DNA from: Dulcicalothrix desertica PCC 7102 | GTDB taxonomy: Bacteria > Cyanobacteriota > Cyanobacteriia > Cyanobacteriales > Nostocaceae | Assembly (NCBI RefSeq): GCF_003991905.1 | Contig: NZ_RSCL01000006.1 | Coordinates: 349,733-413,732, forward strand | DNA: 64,000 nt | Direction: 5' to 3' | Shown: one piece after another, positions 10,190 to 18,279 of the stretch | Layout of the letters: the number at the start of each line of letters is the position of its first letter | How positions within the stretch are numbered: position 1 is the first letter of the stretch | Program-made: the position numbers and the translations under genes | The notes under the pieces: generated by a model | Databases searched by the model: none | The model's input: only the letters and a program-made list of their open reading frames with translations | What the model was told of the DNA's origin: nothing

Positions 10190-11229
10190 ATGTTGACAAA
10201 CTCGCATTCTCCTGCTATCCAAACTTCTCCATCAAAATTTTTACCCCCAGACAACGCGAAAGAGCGAGTTAGTGCTTTCATGCGTCAATTACAAGACGAA
10301 ATTGCTAACGGTTTGGAAGCAGTTGATGGTGTTGCCAAGTTTCAAGAAGATAGCTGGGAGCGTCCCGAAGGTGGTGGTGGACGTTCGCGCGTTTTACGGA
10401 CGGGGCAATATTTGAACAAGCTGGTGTCAATTTTTCGGAAGTGTGGGGAGACCATTTACCACCATCAATTTTGACCCAGCGTCCTGAAGCTGCTGGACAT
10501 CGTTTCTACGCTACTGGCACATCTATGGTGTTGCACCCCCGTAACCCTTATGTACCTACCGTTCATTTAAACTACCGTTATTTTGAAGCTGGCCCTGTAT
10601 GGTGGTTTGGTGGTGGCGCCGACTTAACTCCGTACTATCCTTTTGCTGAAGACGCAAGTCATTTTCATAAAACTTTTAAACAAGCTTGTGATAAACACCA
10701 TTCGGAATATTACCCAGTATTTAAACGTTGGTGCGATGAATATTTTTATTTAAAACATCGTAACGAAACACGCGGTGTTGGTGGGTTGTTCTTTGACTAT
10801 CAAGATGGTCGTGGCTCCTTGTATCGCGGCCCCGACAACCACGGCCCAGCAGCTAATTACAGTACTGAAGTTGGCGAACCTACACAACGCACTTGGGAAG
10901 AATTATTCTCTTTCATTACAGACTGTGGTCGAGCGTTTTTACCTGCTTATGTACCCATCGTCCAACGGCGCCATAATACTGAGTACGGTGAACACCAACG
11001 CAATTTCCAACTTTATCGTCGCGGTCGCTACGTCGAATTCAATTTGGTCTACGACAGAGGAACTATTTTTGGATTGCAAACAAACGGACGTACAGAATCG
11101 ATATTAATGTCGCTACCTCCGTTAGTGCGTTGGGAATATGGTTTTAAGCCAGAACCGAACACTCCAGAAGCAGAACTTTATGATACTTTCCTCAAGCCTC
11201 AAGATTGGGCAAATTGGTCGCATACCTAA
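10190..11229 (+). CDS. hemF: Oxygen-dependent coproporphyrinogen III oxidase, apparent 1-nt frameshift
   Basis: Converts coproporphyrinogen III to protoporphyrinogen IX in heme and chlorophyll synthesis. The N-terminal part, through [16 protein letters not shown], reads in one frame from the ATG at 10190. The rest ([17 protein letters not shown] to WANWSHT) reads in another from about 10400. The span of 1040 nt is one base short of a 346-residue protein. One missing G in the CGGACGGGG context near 10399 would restore it. Both parts are strongly conserved, including [15 protein letters not shown] and [14 protein letters not shown], so this is either a sequencing or assembly error or a very recent lesion. 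A bent terminator hairpin follows. Confidence 0.93.
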
Positions 11230-11308
11230 AAAGACAAGAAAAGGAAGTAAAAAGAGTGATGCGCTTGACTAAAATGTAACATTCGTTTTTATTTCCAAGA
11301 AACATATA

Positions 11309-11346
11309 ATGCCCACACCATAGTCATTTCGGCATGGTGTGGGTAT
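11309..11346 (+). terminator. Hairpin downstream of hemF
   Basis: ATGCCCACACCAT pairs with ATGGTGTGGGTAT (13-bp stem with one G-U pair, 12-nt loop), followed by a short T-rich run. Position fits transcription termination of hemF. Confidence 0.7.
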
Positions 11347-11439
11347 TTATTCATAAAAAAAGACTGGATACTAGCGAGATAAAAGGTTATAAAAAATACT
11401 AGATTAGTTTTATTTCGTAGTGCCAGGGGAGAGATAAGC

Positions 11440-11814
11440 GTGATTCATATCGACCAGAGAACCTATAGCATTCAAGACGGTAATTGTGTAATTGTTCTGA
11501 CCCCATCTGGGCGCCTGGATATTACAACAGCTTGGCAGTTTCGCCTGAAGTTACAGGAGTGCATATCCAAACTTACCCACCACGTTGTTGTTAATTTGGG
11601 TCAAGTCAACTTTATCGATAGCTCAGGTCTTACATCTCTAGTAGCTGGAATGCGGGATGCTGATAAAGTCAAAGGCAGCTTCCGTATTTGTAACGTTCAT
11701 CCAGAAGCCAAGCTTGTTTTTGAGGTAACGATGATGGATACGGTATTTGAAATTTTTGAAACTGAAGAAGAAGCTTTAGAAGGTGTACCTCGCAGTCTCA
11801 CTCCTCAGAATTAA
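11440..11814 (+). CDS. STAS-domain anti-sigma factor antagonist
   Basis: 124-residue single STAS domain of the SpoIIAA type. The phosphorylation motif FIDSSGL is present with serines at 61 and 62, the site that partner serine kinases (RsbW/SpoIIAB-like) modify. Such proteins control sigma-factor availability or, in cyanobacteria, other partner-switch outputs. The start is a GTG at 11440 preceded by AGGGGAGA, a strong ribosome site. No kinase or phosphatase partner is adjacent, so its target is unknown. An STRR array follows the stop. Confidence 0.88.
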   Translation: MIHIDQRTYSIQDGNCVIVLTPSGRLDITTAWQFRLKLQECISKLTHHVVVNLGQVNFIDSSGLTSLVAGMRDADKVKGSFRICNVHPEAKLVFEVTMMDTVFEIFETEEEALEGVPRSLTPQN

Positions 11815-11820
11815 AAGTAA

Positions 11821-11894
11821 TGAGTAATGAGTGCTGAGTGCTGAGTGCTGAGTGCTGAGTAATATATTAAAACTCCTAACTCCTAACTCCTAAC
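11821..11894. repeat. STRR arrays GCTGAGT x4 and TCCTAAC x3
   Basis: Four GTGCTGA units and then three TCCTAAC units lie between the convergent STAS and cpcT-like genes. The TCCTAAC part overlaps the 3' end of the lyase gene and supplies its stop (codons GTT AGG AGT TAG). Confidence 0.9.
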
Positions 11895-12476
11895 TTTGGT
11901 GTAGCAAAACGGCCCCATGATAGCTCCCCAAGTTGCTTTTCCTGTTTCTCCGTCAATTCCTTTGTCGTAAGTTTTTAGTTCTGTTTGAGTAACTTCAAAC
12001 CCTAACGAGACTTGCACGGTGTTGCCGAGGTAAGTAAAAGTGCATTTGGCTTCTTTTGGTGGCACCGCTGAAAATTCGTAACAGTTGGGTGCTAGTTCTT
12101 TTACTGACACGTTTAGTACGCAACCGGGTAGCAATTCTAACTTGTCACTGGTTAAACTTTGTATTTTGCTTGGGTTACTGCCTCCACCAGCTAATTCACC
12201 TGGGTCTTGAGGCATATAGTATTGAACGCTAATGGGTGTATCTGAGTTACCTGTCTCACGTAACCTCATAATTCTCTGTCTATAAGGTTTGTCAAGGCTA
12301 ATAATATTTGCCTGTTCGGCGAATATAGTTATGCTGTCTTCTTTAAAAATGGGTACAGGCGCCTGCCATAAGCGCAAGTGGACATACCACACAGGGTCTT
12401 GGAGTGTTTGTTCTTGGTTGTCAAATTCACCAGTGAGGTATTCAGCGAGAGCTAGTAGCTGCGATGAGAAGGGCAT
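11883..12476 (-). CDS. CpcT/CpeT-family phycobiliprotein chromophore lyase
   Basis: About 197 residues. Members of this family attach phycocyanobilin or phycoerythrobilin to beta-subunit cysteines of phycobiliproteins (CpcT acts on Cys-153 of CpcB or its equivalent). Family features visible are an N-terminal LLALAEYLTGEFDNQEQ helix, the SLDKPYRQRIMRL stretch, and a C-terminal TGKATWGAIMGPFCYTK, which resembles the usual WGS-GPFEF ending. No phycobilisome genes are nearby, so the substrate is not shown. The last residues V-R-S-stop are encoded by an STRR repeat. Confidence 0.78.
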   Translation of the reverse strand: MPFSSQLLALAEYLTGEFDNQEQTLQDPVWYVHLRLWQAPVPIFKEDSITIFAEQANIISLDKPYRQRIMRLRETGNSDTPISVQYYMPQDPGELAGGGSNPSKIQSLTSDKLELLPGCVLNVSVKELAPNCYEFSAVPPKEAKCTFTYLGNTVQVSLGFEVTQTELKTYDKGIDGETGKATWGAIMGPFCYTKVRS

Positions 12477-12763
12477 TTCGGTAATATTAATTTATGCTGT
12501 ATTATGTTAAGAAGAAGTTACACATTATAAAGATGCTTAAATTAAGTATCGTGAGTATGTAATAACTCCTACAGCTATAATAATAGAGATGCAGGATACA
12601 AAAGCCTTGTGTCTTAAGATGCAATACGGGTATATTCCATTCTGATAGCATCTGAGCTAAAGAGCGTTAAAGCTATTAGCGCCTAGAGTATAGTCTTTTG
12701 ACTTTCCTTGTATTCAAGTACAAGAAAACAAACATTCCTTCGTCCTAATAAAGAACTATTGTT

Positions 12764-13441
12764 GTGAATAACGTCCGTACTGTCTCTGATACAAAGCGAA
12801 CATTCTACTCGCTTCATACTCGCCCGGTAAACACAATTTATCGTCGAGTTGTGGAAGAGTTGATGGTGGAAATGCATCTACTATCAGTTAATGTAGATTT
12901 CAGCTACAACTCAATTTACACCTTGGGTGTTGTCACAGCGTTTGACCGCTTTATGCAAGGTTATCAACCAGAAAGCGATAAAGCATCAATCTTTTATGCT
13001 ATGAGTCAAGCAGTTGAGGCAAATGAAGACCAATATCATCAAGATGCCGCACGCTTGCTTAATGTTGCCAAGAGTTTACCTGTAAATGATTTGGTTGCGT
13101 GGCTGAGTCAAACTAATCGTTTAGAAAACGATACGCAATTACAAGCTGAACTCGACGCCATTGCTCACAATCCGAAGTTTAAATATAATAGATTGTTTGC
13201 TATTGGTATATTTACACTATTAGAAGCATCTGACCCAGAAGTTGTTAAAGATGAAAAGGGTCGTACTGAAGCTCTCAACTCCATCGCTAGGGGTTTGAAT
13301 ATTTCTGACGACAAACTCAATAAAGATTTAGAGTTATATCGCTCCAACCTCGATAAAATGACACAAGCTATGGCTGTAATGGCTGATATGCTGCAAGCTG
13401 ACCGTAAAAAGCGTGAAGAACGCGCAAAAGCTAAACAATAG
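12764..13441 (+). CDS. thf1: Thylakoid formation protein Thf1 / Psb29
   Basis: 225-residue soluble helical protein associated with photosystem II and FtsH-protease homeostasis in thylakoids. The N-terminal VRTVSDTKRTFYSLHTRPVN and the YTLGVVTAFDRFMQGYQPESD segments are typical. The C-terminus is a coiled-coil-prone basic helix (about 180-225, ending RKKREERAKAKQ). The start is a GTG at 12764 with only weak AAAGAA upstream. The 287 bp ahead of it, shared with the divergent lyase gene, should contain both promoters. Confidence 0.93.
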   Translation: MNNVRTVSDTKRTFYSLHTRPVNTIYRRVVEELMVEMHLLSVNVDFSYNSIYTLGVVTAFDRFMQGYQPESDKASIFYAMSQAVEANEDQYHQDAARLLNVAKSLPVNDLVAWLSQTNRLENDTQLQAELDAIAHNPKFKYNRLFAIGIFTLLEASDPEVVKDEKGRTEALNSIARGLNISDDKLNKDLELYRSNLDKMTQAMAVMADMLQADRKKREERAKAKQ

Positions 13442-13446
13442 TAAAG

Positions 13447-13513
13447 TAATGAGTGAGTCGTGCTGAGTGCTGAGTTATTTCCTCTTACTTTATACTCAGC
13501 ACGACTCACTTTC
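13447..13513. repeat. Inverted GCTGAGT repeat hairpin
   Basis: AGTGAGTCGTGCTGAGTGC and its inverse complement (TACTCAGCACGACTCACTT) face each other around a short spacer between convergent genes. It can form a long stem and may act as a bidirectional terminator. Confidence 0.75.
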
Positions 13514-13518
13514 AACTA

Positions 13519-13881
13519 TTAAATCGGTACGATGCGGTAGATAATGTTACTGACTATTGACAATGCTAAGGCGCCCATTATTGCGCTCCAGATGCCATAG
13601 CGTAAACGAAAACCCTGTACAAAATAAGCAGCTAAACAGAAACAAATAACTCCGATAACGAAGGTAAAAAAGTCGGGAAAGAAGTTAAAGGTTAAAGCAT
13701 TTGGTATTGCAAATACAAAGGTAAGAAGCGGTTTAACCATTACTGTTATAATGCCAAGAGCGGCAGCAGCAGTAAAAGTTTTGTCAGGAGAATCAATATC
13801 AACTCCAATTGGAAGTTTACTGATAGCAAAAAAGCTGGCTGCTGTTACAAACCAAGCAATCATAATTGATGTAATATTCAT
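13519..13881 (-). CDS. Phage-holin-IV-like (PF04020-type) membrane protein
   Basis: About 120 residues and four predicted membrane helices (roughly 5-22, 36-60, 68-92 and 98-118), with little soluble sequence. The fold pattern matches the 4-TMS proteins annotated as phage holin family, which are common chromosomal genes in cyanobacteria and not evidence of prophage. I prefer the ATG at 13881, about nine bases after AGGG. A GTG at 13887 is possible. Function unknown. Confidence 0.75.
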   Translation of the reverse strand: MNITSIMIAWFVTAASFFAISKLPIGVDIDSPDKTFTAAAALGIITVMVKPLLTFVFAIPNALTFNFFPDFFTFVIGVICFCLAAYFVQGFRLRYGIWSAIMGALALSIVSNIIYRIVPI

Positions 13882-14136
13882 TGCCACATACCCTGAAACG
13901 TTAATGGCGTAGGCTTGTTATTATGGTGTCATCGTTTGCAAGAAGATTCTTCCGCAGCAATAACATCAAATATGAAAGTTATTATTTGTAAATTTGAATA
14001 ATAAATTCCGCTATCAGAGAACTATTTTAAATATTTTTATTTTTTTTCATTTTTGATAAATTAATCCCCCCAAGCAGAACGCTCTATAAGGGGGGTTAGG
14101 GGAGATTATTTTAATTATTATTTGTTCTAGGCGCCT

Positions 14137-14832
14137 TTAAGGTTGTGCTGGAACTGTGCCGGGATTAACATTTTGCCCACTAGGTGCAGTTATACCTGGA
14201 GCCGGAATTGGCGGAGCTTGATTAGGTAAATTAGGATTAATGTTACCTTGTGGGTTAATTTGTGGGTTAATTGGTTGAATAGGGTTTGGCACCACAGTAT
14301 TTGGTATTGTTTGGTTAGGAATGGCGCCTGGTGTTGCTCCGGGTAATGTTTGGTCGGCGCCACTGGCTGATACTGCTAAAGAAACACGGTCGCCACCAAC
14401 TTGTCTCAGTAAATCTATGGTTCCAATTACATCATTGTAGCTTACTGAACGCGCTGCATATAATACTAAAGGTTTTGTCGGATTTTGCTTGACATAATTT
14501 TCTAAGTATGATCGCAATTGCTCTTTGGGAATTTGAGTTTGCGCCTCTGTGCTAATGTCAATAATTTGACCTAGCGCGTCAAGATATAGTACTAGTCTTT
14601 GCCCATCTTTTGTTTCTGCTTGGTTAGCTGGTGAGCCAGGTGCAGATGTTCCAGGAATTGTTGTTCCTGATTTGGCTGGTGCTAAGTCAAAGTTAATACC
14701 ACGTATTGCTTGTTGTCTAGAAAATTGTAGTGCTGCCAAGAGAAAAAACGTCAAGATACAAAAGATTACGTCTATTAAAGGAATGATTTGTACTTGAGCC
14801 TCATCTTTGGAATTATTAAGGTTTATTTTCAT
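14137..14832 (-). CDS. exbD: ExbD/TolR-type biopolymer transport protein
   Basis: 231 residues: a short cytoplasmic N-terminus, one membrane helix (about 17-38), a periplasmic ExbD domain to about residue 150, and a long Pro/Asn/Gly-rich tail (about 155-231). Such a tail is unusual for ExbD but frequent in cyanobacteria. With ExbB it forms the proton-driven motor that energises TonB-dependent outer-membrane transporters. The gene starts 57 bp after exbB, in the same operon. Downstream, at about 14062-14098, TAATCCCCCC and GGGGGGTTA form a short GC stem that could terminate it. Confidence 0.88.
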   Translation of the reverse strand: MKINLNNSKDEAQVQIIPLIDVIFCILTFFLLAALQFSRQQAIRGINFDLAPAKSGTTIPGTSAPGSPANQAETKDGQRLVLYLDALGQIIDISTEAQTQIPKEQLRSYLENYVKQNPTKPLVLYAARSVSYNDVIGTIDLLRQVGGDRVSLAVSASGADQTLPGATPGAIPNQTIPNTVVPNPIQPINPQINPQGNINPNLPNQAPPIPAPGITAPSGQNVNPGTVPAQP

Positions 14833-14889
14833 TCACGTCTCCGCATCTTGTATCTGAGTTACGTTCGTATTGTTCTATTAGTTGTTGAA

Positions 14890-15687
14890 CTATATATTGT
14901 CTGAATCGCTAGGGTTTGGTTCTGTTGGAGCTTCGTAAGGGTCGCCAAACCGATTTTTTCCTCTCTTGCGTGGAGAATTTCCTCCCGAATTTCTATTGCT
15001 GTTGGTTTCTGGTGCCAGCAAAGTTGGAGTTTCTGTATTTACGACATTGGTATCAACATTGATATCAGATGGAGGTGACTGGCGGTACAATAGTTCTAAC
15101 TCGTTACCTGCTTTGCGAAATACCTGAACTTGGTTAAAAATGAATGACTGAAACAAGCGGTAAAATACCAAACTTGTAATTGCCACTACTAGTCCTGCTG
15201 CTGTACTAATTAATGACTCCCCAATACCTGTAGTCACTCCTGCTGTTGCTTCGGTTCCTAAATCACCGATTTTAATCGCGCGCAATGACTGAATTAGTCC
15301 CCACACTGTACCAAACAATCCTAAAAGTGGCGCCAGGGCAATTACTGCTTCTAAAAGCTTCTCACCACGTCGCATTCCAGTTAACTCATCTTCAGCAGTT
15401 GCTTCTAAGGCAAGTCGAAAAGTTTCAGGGTCGTTTTTTGTCAAACTCAAAGGAGCATATAAAAATCTGCCAATTGGCTGGTCAGTTGCTCGTTGGGCAA
15501 TATCACGAGCTAATCCCCAATTTTCACGCGCAGCTTCTAAAACGCGCTCGACTATTTGACGCTCTTGGTTCAACATGCGGAGCCAAAACCATAACCGCTC
15601 AAAAACTACGCTTATCGTCAAAACTGACAACGCGAGTAGCGGATACATCGCGGGTCCGCCTCTTCTAAATTCAGCTATTATATCCAC
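14890..15687 (-). CDS. exbB: MotA/TolQ/ExbB proton channel family protein
   Basis: 265 residues with three membrane helices (about 15-32, 113-135 and 155-180). The conserved ExbB segment includes APLLGLFGTVWGLIQSL and the GIGESLISTAAGLVVAI motif, which lines the proton path. The C-terminus is hydrophilic. First gene of an exbB-exbD pair driving TonB-dependent import, for instance of siderophores or cobalamin. No TonB or receptor gene is in the window. Confidence 0.9.
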   Translation of the reverse strand: MDIIAEFRRGGPAMYPLLALSVLTISVVFERLWFWLRMLNQERQIVERVLEAARENWGLARDIAQRATDQPIGRFLYAPLSLTKNDPETFRLALEATAEDELTGMRRGEKLLEAVIALAPLLGLFGTVWGLIQSLRAIKIGDLGTEATAGVTTGIGESLISTAAGLVVAITSLVFYRLFQSFIFNQVQVFRKAGNELELLYRQSPPSDINVDTNVVNTETPTLLAPETNSNRNSGGNSPRKRGKNRFGDPYEAPTEPNPSDSDNI

Positions 15688-15864
15688 GGTTAAAACTATC
15701 CTCTCCTAAAAACGACAAGCAAGCTATTAAGCTCTAGTCTGGCTACACAGCAGCCATTACAGAAATAAGTTTTTCGCACCTTCTGGACAATTAAGGGCGG
15801 TTATTCCCACAGGAAGTTTAAGGCAATATCATGCAAAATTAAAGCTAATAAGGAGGTTCAATAT

Positions 15865-16194
15865 ATGAAATTCTCGATTCAAGCTGTTTACGGATGGTAC
15901 CGTGATTTGATACGCAACCCCAAATATCGCTGGTGGGTAATTCTAGGTACAGCTTTGTATTTTATTAGTCCATTTGATATTGCTCCAGACTTTTTACCTA
16001 TTGTCGGACAAATCGATGACGCTTTTATATTGACTTTACTAGTATCAGAAGTATCTCAGTTAGTGATTGAGGGCTTTAAAGCGCGTAAAGGAAACACCGA
16101 GGTTAGCGATAGTACATATACTACTACCACAGCAAGTTCACAAGCTAATACACAGACACAGACGATTGATGTGGATGCTGTTTCAGTTGAGTAA
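15865..16194 (+). CDS. YkvA family (DUF1232) membrane-associated protein
   Basis: 109 residues. The DUF1232 core RWWVILGTALYFISPFDIAPDFLPIVGQIDDAFIL is present at about 22-56, followed by a helix and a Thr/Gln-rich tail. The ATG at 15865 follows a strong AAGGAGG. Role unknown; the domain is widespread and small. Confidence 0.85.
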   Translation: MKFSIQAVYGWYRDLIRNPKYRWWVILGTALYFISPFDIAPDFLPIVGQIDDAFILTLLVSEVSQLVIEGFKARKGNTEVSDSTYTTTTASSQANTQTQTIDVDAVSVE

Positions 16195-16366
16195 CGGTTA
16201 CAAAGGCATAAACTATAGATATATATATAGTTAACCTCTTCTTAAGCATGAGTTTTGTTTGAGAAGGGGATATTTATTTATCTACCAATTCATACAGAAT
16301 TTCCGTAAATATTCAAGTGATTTGTGATACTTGTAATATTAATATTTTAATTAATTGCAAAGCTGT

Positions 16367-17176
16367 ATGAATCGGCGAATTATAGGACTGTTACCTGCGG
16401 GTGGGCAAGCAACACGTATTTCACCTTTGCCATTGAGTAAAGAGTTATACCCTATTGGGTTTCAATTTAAAAATATTTGTTATCAAAATAACTTTAATGA
16501 TAAAGAGGATAAACTACACCCTAAAGTAGTTTCGCATTATTTGCTCGAAAAGATGCGGCTAGCAGGTATTGAGACAGCGTATTTTATTTTGCGACCTGGA
16601 AAATGGGATATTCCTGCTTATTTTGGTGATGGCTCAATGCTTGAGATGAACTTGGGGTATTTAATGATGGGATTGCCTCATGGTGTTCCTTTTACACTAG
16701 ACCAGGCGTACCCGTTCGTTCAAGATGCGATTGTGGCTTTGGGTTTTCCTGATATTTTATTTGAACCGCTTGATGGGTTCCAGCGAATTATCGCACGTCA
16801 AGCTCTTGGCGCCGATGTTGTTTTAGGGTTATTTCCTACAGAACAACCCCAAAAAGCTGGTATGGTTGATTTTGATAGTACGGGTAAAGTTAGCCTAATT
16901 GTTGAGAAACCCCCACAATCGAATTTACGATATATGTGGGCTATCGCTGTATGGGCGCCTGCATTTACAGAGTTTTTGCATTCTTTCGTATCGAATTTAA
17001 AGTTAACAAATGATTTGCTGAGTCTGCCTGAGTTGCCTATTGGTAATGTGATACAGGCAGCTATTCAACAAGGTATGCGTGTTGAAGCTGAGGTTTTTGA
17101 TAATGGTAGTTATTTGGATATTGGCACACCGAGTGATTTGATGCTCGCTGTGCAGCGGTTTGCTGGGTGTACGTAA
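16367..17176 (+). CDS. Sugar-phosphate nucleotidyltransferase-like protein
   Basis: 269 residues of the GT-A nucleotidyltransferase fold. The N-terminal loop GLLPAGGQATRISPLPLSKELYPIG corresponds to the GxGxRxxPxTxxxPK nucleotide-binding signature in altered form. Later segments FGDGS and DIGTPSDLM follow glucose-1-phosphate thymidylyltransferase relatives. The altered loop (GGQATR rather than GxGTR) leaves the substrate open. I use the ATG at 16367; a TTG at 16355 would add four residues. Its stop codon lies within a long inverted repeat shared with the convergent gene. Confidence 0.75.
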   Translation: MNRRIIGLLPAGGQATRISPLPLSKELYPIGFQFKNICYQNNFNDKEDKLHPKVVSHYLLEKMRLAGIETAYFILRPGKWDIPAYFGDGSMLEMNLGYLMMGLPHGVPFTLDQAYPFVQDAIVALGFPDILFEPLDGFQRIIARQALGADVVLGLFPTEQPQKAGMVDFDSTGKVSLIVEKPPQSNLRYMWAIAVWAPAFTEFLHSFVSNLKLTNDLLSLPELPIGNVIQAAIQQGMRVEAEVFDNGSYLDIGTPSDLMLAVQRFAGCT

Positions 17177-17223
17177 TAATCACTTTAGTGATTGAGTTGG
17201 AAATCACTGAAGTGATTATTACG
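17172..17223. terminator. Long inverted repeat spanning both convergent stop codons
   Basis: Arms 17172-17193 and 17202-17223 are 22 bp each with one mismatch and an 8-nt loop. Each arm also contains the palindrome AATCACTNNAGTGATT. The plus-strand stop (17174-17176) and the minus-strand stop (17185-17187) both lie in the left arm. Likely bidirectional terminator. Confidence 0.8.
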
Positions 17224-18279
17224 AAGGGGGTCTTCAGGGTAGCCTAGACGATGGCGCCCAGACCAGAGTAATTCTTGGACTTGTTTGGTGTAGGGTTGTA
17301 TTAGCTGTTTTGCTTGGGGATTTATGCGATTTAAAATTTCTTGTTCTAGAACCTGCCACCATTTTTCTGTTAGTTCCCATTTGATGTTGACTCCTTGAAC
17401 AACCATCGCGCACAAAGGTAGTAACTCTTGCTGTATTGGTGCGATGGTACCTTCAAATAGACATAGCCATAGGTAAGCTTGAAACATAGTTAAGTCGCGA
17501 ATGCATGAGTGAGCTATATCCTCGTCACCCAAGTGACCACGACGACTTCGATATTCGGGAAATAATTCTAACAGTCGATTATAAACTGAAGAGGCAATAG
17601 ACGGCGCCGCTGGTAGCATTTCTTCGACTAAGCGAAACTCAGCAGAATCAACGCTATACTTGGCACTCGCAGCACAAACTCTTTGCCAAGGTATTGCTAC
17701 TTGCTCTTCAACGAATTTTAAATAAGGAGCAAGCAGGATTTTTTCTTCTGGCTCAAGCTTTTTAGCAATTAATTTATTGGTAAAATTTAACTGCGTAGTC
17801 ATAAATCCTAAAGCACGCCAGTCTTTAGAGGCAATATGCTGTTCTTGAAACACGAGTAATGTCGGTTCAAGTGCATACGCTAACTCTTGGATTGCAGGTA
17901 GTTCTAAGTTTGAAAACGATTCGTCAGTTAGCGCTTCGTCTGCACAGGGGGATTTTTGGTAAACGTCGATTAACTTTTTGTATACGCGAAACGCAAACTG
18001 TGTAATTCGACGTGCCTCCGTCAAATCCATCACATTCGGTATATAAGCATAAAGTGTCTTTGTTTGTATCCATCCCATTTGGCAGTTAACGGTCAGTATA
18101 TTATCTTTCAGCTTGGTCGCGGTTAAAGTTCGACCTTTTAAAGATGCACTCTCAAGCAACTTACTACCTAGTGAGTTTTGATTTAAGGTTCGATTCATGC
18201 CAAGTGTATAACGCTGTGCCCAGAGGTTAAGCAAACGTTCAACTGGCGGAGTTTCTAAAACTTGAGTTGTTTTTAGCAT
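17185..18279 (-). CDS. Conserved-looking cyanobacterial protein, function unknown
   Basis: 364 residues, soluble and mainly helical in appearance, with no signal peptide and no catalytic motif that I recognise. Composition and codon use match neighbouring genes, and the length argues for a real gene. The C-terminal dozen residues (RNNHFSDFQLNH) are encoded inside the inverted repeat at 17172-17223, so the natural end may have been remodelled by the repeat. It faces the nucleotidyltransferase gene tail to tail. No function proposed. Confidence 0.7.
   Translation of the reverse strand: MLKTTQVLETPPVERLLNLWAQRYTLGMNRTLNQNSLGSKLLESASLKGRTLTATKLKDNILTVNCQMGWIQTKTLYAYIPNVMDLTEARRITQFAFRVYKKLIDVYQKSPCADEALTDESFSNLELPAIQELAYALEPTLLVFQEQHIASKDWRALGFMTTQLNFTNKLIAKKLEPEEKILLAPYLKFVEEQVAIPWQRVCAASAKYSVDSAEFRLVEEMLPAAPSIASSVYNRLLELFPEYRSRRGHLGDEDIAHSCIRDLTMFQAYLWLCLFEGTIAPIQQELLPLCAMVVQGVNIKWELTEKWWQVLEQEILNRINPQAKQLIQPYTKQVQELLWSGRHRLGYPEDPLRNNHFSDFQLNH

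Noticed and set aside
13519-13881. Possible prophage remnant because of the holin-like protein
   Set aside because: This 4-helix family is common in cyanobacterial chromosomes, and no other phage gene is nearby.
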